Below, piece by piece: positions 52,842 to 62,397 of a DNA stretch of 64,000 bases. This DNA comes from Bacteroidota bacterium (GTDB taxonomy: Bacteria; Bacteroidota; Bacteroidia; Bacteroidales; DTGW01): positions 123,568 to 187,567 of the forward strand of contig JAKPQD010000273.1 of the NCBI GenBank assembly GCA_029572965.1. Reading direction: 5' to 3'. The position numbers and the translations under genes were made by a program. Under the pieces are notes generated by a model that was not told the DNA's origin, did no database searches, and worked only from the letters and a program-made list of their open reading frames with translations. Within the stretch, counting starts at the first letter, position 1. Every line of letters starts with the position of its first letter.

Positions 52842-53692
52842 GAAGATAAAGGTTCTACATGGATTGATACTTCTATATTTTTTATCTTCTCCATAATATC
52901 TTTCTCAATCATATCGCACATTTCATGAGCCATACCCACCGAAATATCCGGAGCAACTTCGAGGTGCAACTCCGCAAACCTGTAATGACCGGCCTTACGA
53001 GTACGCAAAGCATGAAAACTAAGATTGTGTGATTTAATGGAATCTTTAATAACCTCTACTTCACTTTCCGAGAGAGAAGCATCCAATAACGGGGCGTAAG
53101 CCGCTCTTAAAAGGTGTACAGCCTCCTTGACTATTAGTGTAGCAACAAAAACAGCAATCACAGAGTCTAAAAAGTGCCAACCAGTAGCCCAAATAAGCAA
53201 TAACCCAATAGCAACACCCAAAGATGTATAAACATCGGTCTTCAAATGCAGCGCATCTGCTTCCAATGCAATAGAATCAGTCTTTTTAGCAACTTTATAT
53301 AAATATCTTGAAACAAAGAAATTGGCAACAGCCGAAACAAACATCACAACCGAGCCAAGCCCAATAGACTCAATAGGACCAGGATGTAAAATCTTTACAA
53401 CAGCTTCATAAATAATCCATCCCGATGCTAATAATATAAGTAAAGCCTCAATAATACCCGATACATTTTCATACTTCCCATGACCATAAGGATGACCTTT
53501 ATCAGCCGGGGTATCTGAAATACGAACAGCAAAAAAAGCAATCACTGCAGCCAGCAAATCCATTGCCGAGTGAATTGCCTCAGACAAAATACTCACCGAA
53601 CCCGTTATAAATCCAGTAATTAATTTGAAAATTACCAACGATGTATTGGAAAAAACGGAAATTCCGGCAGCTTTAGTTTTTTCGTTCATCAA
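52838..53692 (-). CDS. Cation diffusion facilitator (CDF) metal efflux protein
   Basis: This 284-residue protein has about five or six membrane helices. The CDF signature SVSILSEAIHSAMDLLAAVIAF is near residues 32-54, with the metal-binding residues of helix 2, and HGKYENVSGIIEALLIL and ALEADALHLKTDVYTSLGVAIG (A-D-A-x-H-x-x-x-D) supply the other site. The C-terminal cytoplasmic domain ends near IEVSIHVEPLSS. It exports divalent metals such as Zn, Fe or Co in exchange for protons; the metal is not clear. Its end overlaps that of the convergent kinase by 4 nt. Confidence 0.93.
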   Translation of the reverse strand: MMNEKTKAAGISVFSNTSLVIFKLITGFITGSVSILSEAIHSAMDLLAAVIAFFAVRISDTPADKGHPYGHGKYENVSGIIEALLILLASGWIIYEAVVKILHPGPIESIGLGSVVMFVSAVANFFVSRYLYKVAKKTDSIALEADALHLKTDVYTSLGVAIGLLLIWATGWHFLDSVIAVFVATLIVKEAVHLLRAAYAPLLDASLSESEVEVIKDSIKSHNLSFHALRTRKAGHYRFAELHLEVAPDISVGMAHEMCDMIEKDIMEKIKNIEVSIHVEPLSS

Positions 53693-53761
53693 AGCTTTTT
53701 TAGATTGTTTTTTGCAAATATAAAATCTAATTTAAAAAGAATAATTGAATTTGCAAAAGCT

Positions 53762-55450
53762 TTACTTAAACACCTCTGTCCGCTTCTGGGCTATATACGA
53801 CTCTTTAGTATTAACAATTATCGTAGAAGAATAAGGCAACTCTGAGCGTTGAAGTTTATTAGTAGGCCTTACAATGAAAGTCCTTTCCCCAGCCTTGATT
53901 ACAACAGGTATTGAGAATCCTTCAACAGCATTGCCCCATTTGTAATAAAAATTGTTTTTGCCAGTATTTTGGTCATACGAAAACTCCCAAAGGAGTATGG
54001 GACAAACCCTCGAATACAAGTACTGATTGAAGAATGTGGTAAAATCTTTACCAGTCTTTTCATTCACCAGCTTCATAAAAGCCTCTGTAGTAGCAATACC
54101 ATAAGCATTCTGCAAATAAAAGGTTTTTAAAATGTCCCTGAAAATAGAATCATTGTTTATTGAGTTTCGTAAGGTATGCAATGTCAAAGCCCCTTTCATA
54201 TATACATCGGTATCACGGTAATCCCAAAAGTTAACAGCATAAGGGCCTATAACAGGCTTTTTGTTTTTAATCAACATGGCGTAAAACCTGAGTAATTTAA
54301 AATAATCATCTTTCCCCTTTGCTGCCTCCAAAAAAAGGGCTTCAGAATAAGTAGCAAAACCTTCATGTATCCAGACATCAGCATAATCTGAGGCCGATAC
54401 GCTATTCCCCCACCATTCATGGGCCGTTTCGTGCAATATAATATGGTCCGTCCCAATCCAAGGTGCTATTTTATAAGCATTACCATAAGCAATAGCAGAC
54501 TGGTGTTCCATTCCCTCATAAGGACTTTCTACAAGCTTGTATCCATCTTTAGGCCATGGATATGGCCCGTAAAATTGCTCAAATTTGCTGATAATACTAT
54601 CTACTATCAAAAAATGGTTCTGGGCAATTTTATAATTGTCCTTTAATACATAAAAATCCATGTCGAAATTTGAAAACCTGCTACTGTAAATCCTTTGGAA
54701 CTTGGCAAAGTTGCCAAGATAAAATGTAAAATTGTAATGATTGATAGGATAATGAACTTTCCAGGTATAAGTAACCTCATCGCCAATAGCGGTAGAATCA
54801 ATCATCACGCCATTAGAAACACAATAAAGACCTTTAGGCACAATAAAATGTGACAATATGCTGTCAGGTTCGTCAGGGAGCTGGTCTTTTGATGGCCACC
54901 AAAGACTCGAACCCGCAACTTCACAAGCAACTCCGGCCCAGGTATTCCCATATTTATCATTCTTCCAAACCATGCCACCTTCCCAGGGAGGACGCTTAGC
55001 CACTTGTGGTTTGCCATGATAATACATAGTCAACTGCAATCTCTCTCCCTTTGCTACCTTTTGCGGGGTATAAATAAATACAGCTCCATGTTTTCGAGAA
55101 AAAATGAGAGGTTTACCATTCATCAAAACACTATCAAAAGATAAATTGGGGTACAAATCTACCTGTAACATTTCAAAATCACTCAATGCCTTGCAGTGCA
55201 TGATTACCTTTCCGCCAACTTCTTTAGTTTGAGGTTGTATTCGAATAAACAACTCATAAAACGTAACATCATAGCAGGCTCGCCGGGGAGAAATGGCCCC
55301 ATGCAAAGAGTCTGCCTCAGTAAACTTTGGAAATTTATAAGCAAAACGAGGCGTTTTATGCGACATATTAATCCCTACAAAAGAGCATGAACTAAAAAGT
55401 AAACAGCAAAAACAACAAAAAAGGCCCTTTTGAACAAAATTAATTTTCAA
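53762..55450 (-). CDS. M1-family metallopeptidase lipoprotein
   Basis: A TTG start at 55448-55450 gives MKINFVQKGLFCCFCCLLFSSC, a complete lipoprotein signal; the longer frame from 55597 runs through a dispersed leader element and is not credible. The 562-residue protein has the M1 aminopeptidase core: GMEHQS in place of GAMEN, the zinc-binding HETAHEWWGN near residue 340, and the third ligand in WIHEGFATYSEALF. The N-terminal beta domain is typical. It probably trims peptides at the cell surface or in the periplasm. The C-terminal ERAP-like domain is missing, as in many bacterial short M1 enzymes. Confidence 0.85.
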   Translation of the reverse strand: MKINFVQKGLFCCFCCLLFSSCSFVGINMSHKTPRFAYKFPKFTEADSLHGAISPRRACYDVTFYELFIRIQPQTKEVGGKVIMHCKALSDFEMLQVDLYPNLSFDSVLMNGKPLIFSRKHGAVFIYTPQKVAKGERLQLTMYYHGKPQVAKRPPWEGGMVWKNDKYGNTWAGVACEVAGSSLWWPSKDQLPDEPDSILSHFIVPKGLYCVSNGVMIDSTAIGDEVTYTWKVHYPINHYNFTFYLGNFAKFQRIYSSRFSNFDMDFYVLKDNYKIAQNHFLIVDSIISKFEQFYGPYPWPKDGYKLVESPYEGMEHQSAIAYGNAYKIAPWIGTDHIILHETAHEWWGNSVSASDYADVWIHEGFATYSEALFLEAAKGKDDYFKLLRFYAMLIKNKKPVIGPYAVNFWDYRDTDVYMKGALTLHTLRNSINNDSIFRDILKTFYLQNAYGIATTEAFMKLVNEKTGKDFTTFFNQYLYSRVCPILLWEFSYDQNTGKNNFYYKWGNAVEGFSIPVVIKAGERTFIVRPTNKLQRSELPYSSTIIVNTKESYIAQKRTEVFK

Positions 55451-55471
55451 TAATCGGATAACTTGAGCTGC

Positions 55472-55546
55472 AAAAACAAGTGAGCTTGTCCCGACAAATG
55501 GCAATCCAAACGCGTTTGTGTTTACTTCTATACATGCCCGTTTCAT
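55472..55546 (-). promoter_or_regulatory. Leader element related to 8117-8212, upstream of the M1 peptidase
   Basis: Read leftward, ATGAAACGGGCATG (55546-55533) leads into TAAACACAAAC and CATTTGTC, matching the element at 8117-8212 block by block. It ends in a hairpin ACAAG-CTCA-CTTGT (55489-55476) with a TTTTT tail, 22 nt before the TTG start. A -7-like TATCTTTC (55633-55640) would start the transcript about 175 nt upstream of that codon, so the hairpin lies in the 5' leader. Confidence 0.45.
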
Positions 55547-55712
55547 GCGAAAAATTCTTACAACGTCGAAAATACCTGCAAATACGATGCAGTGCACAAT
55601 TCAAAATCTTTAAATGCGCCACAATATTAATGAAAGATAATTAGAAATTTGGAAAACAATAAGTTTTTTTGTACATTTCGCCAAAATCGTTGTAAAACCT
55701 AAAACACATCAC

Positions 55713-56132
55713 ATGAAAAAGATTATATTCTTAGTTTCGCTGGTTACAATAGCTTTTTGGGGTTGCAAAAACAATTCATCTGAATATATAAACAAACTGG
55801 AACAGAAGATTAAAGAAGATTCGCTGAAAAATGTAGCAGAAATGCAGACCTTAAAAAGCGAAATGCAGGCACGCCTTGATTCAATGCAACAAGCTTGTGG
55901 CGATTGCATTGGATCGTTCTATGTTGTAACCGGAAGTTTCCGTGAACCACAAAACGCTGACAATTATCTGGCTGAGATGAAAAAGCAAGGGTTTAAAGCT
56001 CAAATCATCGTTGCCCCTAATGGGTTTCATCTGGTTTGCATCTATTGCGGACAAAATCTCAAAGACGTACTCGGAGCTCTCCAATCTGCCCGCAACAATG
56101 TACAACCTGAATCGTGGGTGTATATTAAATAA
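55713..56132 (+). CDS. SPOR-domain lipoprotein
   Basis: This 139-residue protein has a lipobox (AFWGCKN, Cys near residue 18), then an acidic and basic coiled-coil stretch (about residues 25-60) and a C-terminal SPOR domain: GSFYVVTGSFREPQNADNYLAEMKKQGFKA opens it and VVIAPNGFHLVCI-type strands follow. SPOR domains bind denuded peptidoglycan glycan at division sites. The protein would be a lipid-anchored murein-binding factor. It is upstream of rimP but separated by about 120 nt with its own signals. Confidence 0.85.
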   Translation: MKKIIFLVSLVTIAFWGCKNNSSEYINKLEQKIKEDSLKNVAEMQTLKSEMQARLDSMQQACGDCIGSFYVVTGSFREPQNADNYLAEMKKQGFKAQIIVAPNGFHLVCIYCGQNLKDVLGALQSARNNVQPESWVYIK

Positions 56133-56188
56133 TATGTGTTTTTATATTTATTTTATCTAATACCTTGCAAATTAGAAAAAAAAACATA

Positions 56189-56196
56189 TAAATTTG
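56189..56196 (+). promoter_or_regulatory. Promoter -7 box of rimP-nusA
   Basis: TAAATTTG, exact TAnnTTTG, with a -33 TTG at 56165-56167. The two elements sit inside an inverted repeat TTGCAAATT (56165-56173)/AATTTGCAA (56191-56199), which could be an operator. Confidence 0.55.
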
Positions 56197-56217
56197 CAAT
56201 CGAAATATCATTCAGGG

Positions 56218-56244
56218 AATAGGGGACAAAAAGTCCCCTATTTT
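56218..56244 (+). terminator. Leader terminator before rimP
   Basis: AATAGGGGAC (56218-56227), loop AAAAA, GTCCCCTATT (56233-56242), then TT: a 10-bp intrinsic terminator between the -7 box and the rimP ATG, 10 nt before that start. Position suggests attenuation, not termination of the previous gene. Confidence 0.75.
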
Positions 56245-56253
56245 ATTAGCTAT

Positions 56254-56712
56254 ATGAACGTAGAACAAATAAAAAACATAGTTGAAGAAGCCATCGACAA
56301 ATCTAAACTTTTTGTCGTTGAAGTAAATTGCAGTCCTTCCAATAAAATCACTGTTGCTGTGGATGCTTTTCACAACATCACACTTGACGAATGTGTATTT
56401 ATCAGCCGTGCCATTGAGTCAAAGCTCAACCGCGATGAAGAAGACTTTGAACTGGAAGTAACCTCACCGGGCCTTTCGCAGCCATTTAAAGTACATCAAC
56501 AATACCTTAAAAATCAGGGCAAAGAAGTAGAAGTGCTTTTGAAAGACGGAGAAAAACTAACAGGCATATTACAAAACGTTTCCTCCGATGGAATCGAATT
56601 AGCGCTTTTTGCCCAAAAGAAAAAAAGCAAGAAACCTCCTGTAGAAGAACCTGAGAAAGAGTTCTACAAGTTTGAAGAGATAAAATGGACTAAAGAACAT
56701 ATAAAATTTTAA
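56254..56712 (+). CDS. rimP: Ribosome maturation factor RimP
   Basis: The start is set at MNVEQIKNIVEEAID; the longer open frame runs through the leader terminator. The 152-residue protein has VVEVNCSPSNKITVAVDA, ITLDECVFISRAIESKLNRDEEDFELEVTSPGLSQPF, the RimP hallmark VTSPG, and a C-terminal SH3-like barrel (KEVEVLLKDGEKLTGIL). It helps assemble the 30S subunit. It opens the rimP-nusA run; nusA begins 32 nt later. Confidence 0.93.
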   Translation: MNVEQIKNIVEEAIDKSKLFVVEVNCSPSNKITVAVDAFHNITLDECVFISRAIESKLNRDEEDFELEVTSPGLSQPFKVHQQYLKNQGKEVEVLLKDGEKLTGILQNVSSDGIELALFAQKKKSKKPPVEEPEKEFYKFEEIKWTKEHIKF

Positions 56713-56744
56713 TAGTACTTTGTTGAAACCAGAAAATTACTGAT

Positions 56745-57980
56745 ATGGAAAACGCAAGTCTTATCGAAACCTTATTGGAGTTTAAAGAGCAGAAGAACAT
56801 CGATCGTGCAACCCTGATGAGGGTACTTGAAGACGTATTCAGGGCACACCTTGTAAAACATTATGGCAACGCAGACAATTTTGACATCATTATCAACATT
56901 GACAAAGGGGACTTTGAAATTTGGCGCAACCGTCATGTAGTAGCAGATGATGAACTTACCGACCCTGTTAGCCAAATTTCGCTGACAGAAGCCCAAAAGA
57001 TAGACGAAGATTATGAAATTGGCGAAGATGTTACCGATGAAGTAAAACTATCATCGTTTGAACGCCGTTCGATATTATCATTGCGCCAAAACCTCAACGC
57101 CCGTATCAGCGAACTCGAAAAGAGCAATATTTACGCAAAATATAAAGACAGAATTGGCGAAATCATCACCGGTGAAGTTTACCAGGTTTGGAAAAAAGAA
57201 ATACTTGTATTGGATGACGAAGAAAACGAACTTTCGTTGCCCAAGACTGAACAAATCCCGGGCGACCATTTCCGCAAAGGCGATACCGTAAGGGCAGTAG
57301 TTTATAAAGTAGAAATGCGCAATAACTCTCCACAAATCATCTTGTCACGTACTGCATCTACTTTCCTCGAAAGGCTTTTCGAACTTGAAGTCCCAGAAAT
57401 CAATGACGGCCTCATTACTATCAAAAAGATTGTACGAATGCCAGGGGAAAGGGCAAAAGTAGCAGTTGAATCTTATGATGAACGCATTGACCCTGTTGGG
57501 GCATGCGTAGGGATGAAAGGCTCTCGTATCCACGGCATAGTACGTGAATTGCGCAATGAAAACATAGACGTAATAAACTTTACAAACAACATTCAGCTTT
57601 TTATCCAAAGAGCGTTGAGCCCTGCTAAAATCAACTCTATTAAAATAATTGAAGAAACTAAGCATGCCGAAGTATATCTTCACCCCAAAGAGGTATCTCT
57701 GGCTATTGGTAAAGGAGGGCTCAACATTAAGCTTGCCAGCAAGCTTACAGGGTATGAAATTGACGTTTATCGTGAGTCAGAACAGGACGAAGAAGATGTT
57801 AACCTCGACGAATTTGCTGACGAAATTGACGATTGGATTATCGATGAGCTCAAAGCCATTGGTTGCGACACCGCCAAAAGCGTATTAGAAATTGGTGCCG
57901 AAGACCTGGTTAAACGTACAGATCTGGAAGAAGAAACAGTGAAAGAACTGATCAGGATCCTTAAAGCTGAATTTGAATAA
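56745..57980 (+). CDS. nusA: Transcription termination/antitermination factor NusA
   Basis: The 411-residue protein has the N-terminal RNA-polymerase-binding domain, then an S1 domain near residues 135-200 (GEIITGEVYQVWKKEILVLD) and two KH domains (RAKVAVESYDERIDPVGACVGMKGSRI and EVYLHPKEVSLAIGKGGLNIKLASKLTGYEID), and a short C-terminal helical part (GADLVKRTDLEEETVKELI). It lacks the two acidic repeats of Escherichia coli NusA, as is normal outside gamma-proteobacteria. It tunes pausing, termination and antitermination. A terminator in the rimP leader gives a plausible site for autoregulation. Confidence 0.95.
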   Translation: MENASLIETLLEFKEQKNIDRATLMRVLEDVFRAHLVKHYGNADNFDIIINIDKGDFEIWRNRHVVADDELTDPVSQISLTEAQKIDEDYEIGEDVTDEVKLSSFERRSILSLRQNLNARISELEKSNIYAKYKDRIGEIITGEVYQVWKKEILVLDDEENELSLPKTEQIPGDHFRKGDTVRAVVYKVEMRNNSPQIILSRTASTFLERLFELEVPEINDGLITIKKIVRMPGERAKVAVESYDERIDPVGACVGMKGSRIHGIVRELRNENIDVINFTNNIQLFIQRALSPAKINSIKIIEETKHAEVYLHPKEVSLAIGKGGLNIKLASKLTGYEIDVYRESEQDEEDVNLDEFADEIDDWIIDELKAIGCDTAKSVLEIGAEDLVKRTDLEEETVKELIRILKAEFE

Positions 57981-58048
57981 GCACATAACAAAAAAGAAGG
58001 TTGATATAAATTTAAATATCAGTTATTTATAAAATAAAAAAGAAAAGT

Positions 58049-58056
58049 TACTTTTG
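58049..58056 (+). promoter_or_regulatory. Promoter -7 box of infB
   Basis: TACTTTTG, exact TAnnTTTG, 92 nt before the infB ATG and 68 nt after nusA, so infB can be expressed independently of rimP-nusA. Confidence 0.45.
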
Positions 58057-58148
58057 TTCCTTGAAAAACAAATAAAATCAAAAGGCAACAGTATCAATTT
58101 CGAGTATCAGGCAAAGAAAACAAAATTGAATTTTAGCAGCACTATAAT

Positions 58149-61052
58149 ATGAGCGACATTAAAGGAGTACGACTTAGTAAATTAGCCAAAGAACTGAATG
58201 TTGGTATAAACACCATTACCGACTTCTTAAAAAAGAAGGGACATACCATAGAACATGATCCCAACGCAAAAATTTCGCCAGAGCTGGTAACCTTACTTGA
58301 AAAAGAGTTTAGCAGTGAGATTAGTGCAAAAAAAGAATCTGAAAAAGTTGATTTGAAAGGCATACGTGAAAAAAAAGAAACTATTGTCCTTCAAGAAAAG
58401 CACCAGTCAATAGATAAGGATAATAATCAAGAAACTGAAACTGCTTTAAGCGAAAGCAAAGAAAAAATTGAACTTAAAGTTGTTGGTAAAATTAACCTTG
58501 ATGCCCCTAAAGTTGAAAAGTCTGCTCCAAAGGTAAATGCTGAAGAAAGTAAAAAAGAAATTGTTGTCAACGAAAAACCAAAAAATATTGAAAAAACTGC
58601 TGCTAAAATCGAAAAGCCTGTAGATATCCCTCTTGAAGTGCCTAATGAAATTGAAGCTCCAAAAGTTGTTGGCCGTATTGACCTCGACAATATGAACCTC
58701 AAGACCCGTCCGGATAAAAAAACAAAAGAAGAACGCATTAGAGAAGAAAAAGAAAAACAAAAAGAAGCCAGGGCAAACGTAACTGCTAAAATAGCAGAAC
58801 CCCAGAATAAAAGCGAAGAGGTAAAAGCAGCTACCGAAGAAATAGAAGAAGAAATAGAAGAAACCTCTGAATCAGCAAGCCAGGAAGATTTAATCCGCAT
58901 GCCAATTGAAAAACTTAATGGCCCTAAGGTTTTAGGGAAAATAGACCTTCCTTCAGAAAAAGAAAAAAAACTTGTAATATCTTCAAGCTCAATTGACAGC
59001 GACAAATTCAAAAAGAAAAAACGCAAACGGATAAAAATTGAAGGGCAAAAAGTAAGTGTAGTCCCTGAGCAAAAAGCTCCCGCAAAACCTCTTGAAGTAA
59101 AACTCAAAAAAGACAAGAAAAAATTTAAAAAACCTTTCAGGCCTGAAGTAAGTGAAGAAGAAGTTTCTAAACAAATTAAAGAAACCCTTGCCCGTCTCAC
59201 CTCAAAAGGAAAATCAAAAACTTCAAAATACCGTCGCGAAAAACGTGAAGAAATCCGTGAACGTCAACAGGCTGAGTTAGAACTGCAAGAAATAGAAAAA
59301 AACATCCTTAAAGTAACAGAATTTGTTTCGGTAAACGAATTGGCCACTATGATGGATGTTCCGGCAACAAAGCTTATTGCTACATGTATGAGCCTTGGGC
59401 TGTTTGTTTCAATCAACCAAAGATTAGATGCAGAAACCATTGTATTATTGGCCGAAGAACACAATTACAAAGTAGAATTCATTAGTGCAGAGATTCAGGA
59501 AGCAATCAAAGAAGAAGAAGTTGACACCCCGGACAAGCTTTTACCAAGGCCTCCAATTGTAACAGTAATGGGGCACGTAGACCATGGGAAAACCAAACTG
59601 CTTGACTTTATCCGCAACACCAACGTTATAGCTGGAGAAGCCGGAGGTATTACCCAACATATCGGAGCTTATTCAGTACAGGTTGCAGATGGCAAACAAA
59701 TCACATTTCTTGATACTCCGGGTCACGAAGCATTTACAGCAATGCGCGCCCGTGGGGCCAAAATTACAGACATTGCTATCATTGTGATCGCAGCCGATGA
59801 TGGCGTAATGCCCCAAACCCGGGAAGCAATTAACCACGCCCAGGCAGCCGGCGTACCAATTATTTTTGCCATTAACAAAATAGATAAACCTACGGCCAAC
59901 CCCGAAAAAATAAAAGAAGAACTTGCAGCCATGAACCTTCTGGTAGAAGATTGGGGAGGTAAATATCAATCTCAGGAAGTTTCAGCCAAATCTGGATTAA
60001 ACATCGACAAGTTACTTGAAAAAGTGCTACTTGAAGCAGAAATATTAGAACTCAAAGCAAACCCAAATAAAAATGCCAAAGGTACAGTTGTAGAATCAAC
60101 GCTGGACAAAGGCCGTGGGTATGTAGCTACCATACTTGTTCAGAGTGGCACATTAAAACAAGGCGACATAGTACTTGCAGGGACCAATTATGGAAAAGTA
60201 AAAGCCATGTACAACGAACGTGGCAAAAAAATTGACGTTGCAGGGCCCTCGACACCGGTACTTATTTTGGGTTTAAATGGTGCGCCACAGGCCGGTGATG
60301 AGTTTCATGTACTTAACGATGAAAAAGAAGTAAAAGAAATTGCTGCAAAACGAGAACAATTACAACGCGAGCAAGGCTTACGTACCAAAAAACATATCAC
60401 CCTCGACGAAATTGGCCGCCGTATTGCTATTGGCAACTTCAAAGAGCTTAACATTATTGTAAAAGGTGACGTGGACGGTTCCATCGAAGCCTTATCAGAC
60501 TCGCTTATCAAGCTTTCTACCGAAGAAATCCAGGTCAACATTATCCATAAAGCAGTAGGCCAGATCTCCGAATCGGATATCATGTTGGCTGTTGCATCCA
60601 ATGCTATTGTAGTAGGGTTTCAGGTACGTCCATCAATGAGTGCCCGACGCCTGGCCGAAAAAGAACAAATCGAAATACGCCTATACTCTATCATCTACGA
60701 TGCCATTGAAGAAATTAAAGATGCTATGGAAGGCATGCTTTCGCCCGAAATCAAAGAAGAAATTGTTGCCACCCTTGAAATACGCGAAGTATTTAAGATT
60801 TCAAAAGTTGGTGCTGTTGCCGGGTGTATTTGTAAAGAAGGGAAAATACAACGCAACACCAAAGTTCGCGTTATCCGGGATGGTATTGTAGTTTACACCG
60901 GCGAGCTTGCCTCTTTGAAACGTTTCAAAGATGATGTAAAAGAAGTACTCCCAGGCCAAGATTGCGGCTTAGGCATTTCCAACTTCAATGACATAAAAGT
61001 TGGCGATATTATAGAAGGCTACAAAGAAACTGAAGTAAAGAAAAAGCTGTAA
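58149..61052 (+). CDS. infB: Translation initiation factor IF-2
   Basis: The 967-residue protein begins with an IF2-N-like domain ([24 protein letters not shown]), then has an about 330-residue Lys/Glu-rich, repetitive linker with several copies of PKVxGxIDL, a second IF2-N domain ([24 protein letters not shown]) and the GTPase domain: G1 GHVDHGKT near residue 474, DTPGHEAF and NKIDKP. Domains II-IV follow with [15 protein letters not shown]. It brings initiator tRNA to the small subunit. It has its own promoter, a strong terminator, and completes the rimP-nusA-infB order. Confidence 0.97.
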   Translation: MSDIKGVRLSKLAKELNVGINTITDFLKKKGHTIEHDPNAKISPELVTLLEKEFSSEISAKKESEKVDLKGIREKKETIVLQEKHQSIDKDNNQETETALSESKEKIELKVVGKINLDAPKVEKSAPKVNAEESKKEIVVNEKPKNIEKTAAKIEKPVDIPLEVPNEIEAPKVVGRIDLDNMNLKTRPDKKTKEERIREEKEKQKEARANVTAKIAEPQNKSEEVKAATEEIEEEIEETSESASQEDLIRMPIEKLNGPKVLGKIDLPSEKEKKLVISSSSIDSDKFKKKKRKRIKIEGQKVSVVPEQKAPAKPLEVKLKKDKKKFKKPFRPEVSEEEVSKQIKETLARLTSKGKSKTSKYRREKREEIRERQQAELELQEIEKNILKVTEFVSVNELATMMDVPATKLIATCMSLGLFVSINQRLDAETIVLLAEEHNYKVEFISAEIQEAIKEEEVDTPDKLLPRPPIVTVMGHVDHGKTKLLDFIRNTNVIAGEAGGITQHIGAYSVQVADGKQITFLDTPGHEAFTAMRARGAKITDIAIIVIAADDGVMPQTREAINHAQAAGVPIIFAINKIDKPTANPEKIKEELAAMNLLVEDWGGKYQSQEVSAKSGLNIDKLLEKVLLEAEILELKANPNKNAKGTVVESTLDKGRGYVATILVQSGTLKQGDIVLAGTNYGKVKAMYNERGKKIDVAGPSTPVLILGLNGAPQAGDEFHVLNDEKEVKEIAAKREQLQREQGLRTKKHITLDEIGRRIAIGNFKELNIIVKGDVDGSIEALSDSLIKLSTEEIQVNIIHKAVGQISESDIMLAVASNAIVVGFQVRPSMSARRLAEKEQIEIRLYSIIYDAIEEIKDAMEGMLSPEIKEEIVATLEIREVFKISKVGAVAGCICKEGKIQRNTKVRVIRDGIVVYTGELASLKRFKDDVKEVLPGQDCGLGISNFNDIKVGDIIEGYKETEVKKKL

Positions 61053-61079
61053 AAAATTCAACTTAAGAATATCATAAAA

Positions 61080-61113
61080 AAACGCCTTGACTCAAAAGTT
61101 AAGGCGTTTTTTT
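61080..61113 (+). terminator. Terminator of infB
   Basis: AAACGCCTTGACT (61080-61092) pairs with AGTTAAGGCGTTT (61097-61109) over 13 bp including one G-U, loop CAAA, followed by TTTT. Confidence 0.92.
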
Positions 61114-61221
61114 ATGGGAAATTACAGCCTGCTGATGAGATTAATTTGGGTTTAAATAAACATTTAAAAATTATATATATATTTGCTTGCCAAGCAAAAG
61201 AAACCATAACAATGAAATATA

Positions 61222-62397
61222 ATGCCAATTAATGTTTTTGTGCCAAAATTCAGAACTGATGAAATTTTGGAGGAAATAAAAGAATGTCTCGAAAAAGGTT
61301 GGACAGGATTAGGTTTTAAAACTGTAGAATTTGAAAACCATTGGAAACAGTATACTGGTATGCCCAATGCTCACTTTTTATCATCAAACACAGCAGGCCT
61401 GCATTTAGCATTAAACATATTTAAAGAGCAAAATAAGTGGGCAGATGGAGATGAGGTTATTTCTACTCCTTTAACTTTTATTTCTACAAACCATGCAATA
61501 GTATATGAAAGGCTTACGCCTGTTTTTGCAGATGTTGATGAATACCTATGCCTCGATCCAAAATCAGTTTTAAAGGCCATCACCCCTAAAACGAGAGCAT
61601 TAATATTTGTTGGCATTGGCGGCAACAGTGGACAATACGAAGAAATAGTCAAAATTTGTAAAGAACATAATATAAAGCTCATATTAGATGCAGCCCATAT
61701 GGCCGGGACCAAACTCAATGGCAAACACATTGGTAGTGATGCTGATGTAGTTGTGTATAGTTTTCAGGCCGTAAAAAATCTTCCTTCTGCTGATTCAGGG
61801 ATGATTTGTTTTGCTGATCAGCAATTGGACAATTTAGCCAGGAAAAAAAGCTGGTTGGGCATTTCAAAAGACACATACCAGCGGTTCAATAAAAACGAGG
61901 GTAGTTACAAATGGAAATATGATGTCGAATCTATAGGGTTCAAATATCATGGCAATTCAATTATGGCATCAATGGGCTTGGTACAACTCAAATATTTGGA
62001 CGAAGACAATACTTATAGAAGAAAACTTGCGTCTTTATACGATAAAAAACTTGAAAATATAAAAAACATTCAAATTATCAAAGTTGCCCCTAATTGTGAA
62101 AGTTCAAGGCATCTTTACCAAATTTGTGTCCCGAATCGGGATGAGGTTATGCAATTTTTCTATGACAATGGTATTTATCCAGGCGTACACTATATTGATA
62201 ATACAGAATACACTGTTTACAATTATGCTTATGGCAAATGCCCAAATGCTTCGTTAAAATCAAAAATGCTATTAAGTTTACCACTACATTTAAACTTAAC
62301 AGAAAACGATTTAAACTTAATTGTATCAACTTTAGAAAAAGCATTAAAAAATTGCGTTAAACCCAATGAGAGTCTTATTTCTGACTTTAGCAAATGA
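61222..62397 (+). CDS. DegT/DnrJ/EryC1-family sugar aminotransferase
   Basis: The 391-residue protein has the fold-type I aminotransferase pattern of this family: FLSSNTAGLHLALNIF near residue 50, EVISTPLTFISTNHAIVYERLTPVFADVD, LILDAAHMAGT with the PLP-binding Asp, and the PLP lysine in VVVYSFQAVKNLPSADSG near residue 188. It would aminate a keto sugar nucleotide for a surface glycan. It overlaps the following glycosyltransferase gene by 32 nt, so the two form an operon, probably the start of a surface polysaccharide locus. Confidence 0.9.
   Translation: MPINVFVPKFRTDEILEEIKECLEKGWTGLGFKTVEFENHWKQYTGMPNAHFLSSNTAGLHLALNIFKEQNKWADGDEVISTPLTFISTNHAIVYERLTPVFADVDEYLCLDPKSVLKAITPKTRALIFVGIGGNSGQYEEIVKICKEHNIKLILDAAHMAGTKLNGKHIGSDADVVVYSFQAVKNLPSADSGMICFADQQLDNLARKKSWLGISKDTYQRFNKNEGSYKWKYDVESIGFKYHGNSIMASMGLVQLKYLDEDNTYRRKLASLYDKKLENIKNIQIIKVAPNCESSRHLYQICVPNRDEVMQFFYDNGIYPGVHYIDNTEYTVYNYAYGKCPNASLKSKMLLSLPLHLNLTENDLNLIVSTLEKALKNCVKPNESLISDFSK

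Noticed and set aside
55451..55597. N-terminal extension of the M1 peptidase from the first ATG
   Set aside because: The extension translates a dispersed leader element and terminator-like hairpin; the internal TTG gives a complete lipoprotein signal.
58427..59200. Long reverse-strand open frame of 257 codons
   Set aside because: It lies opposite the Lys/Glu-rich linker of infB; its Ser/Leu/Phe-rich product is what the complement of such codons gives.
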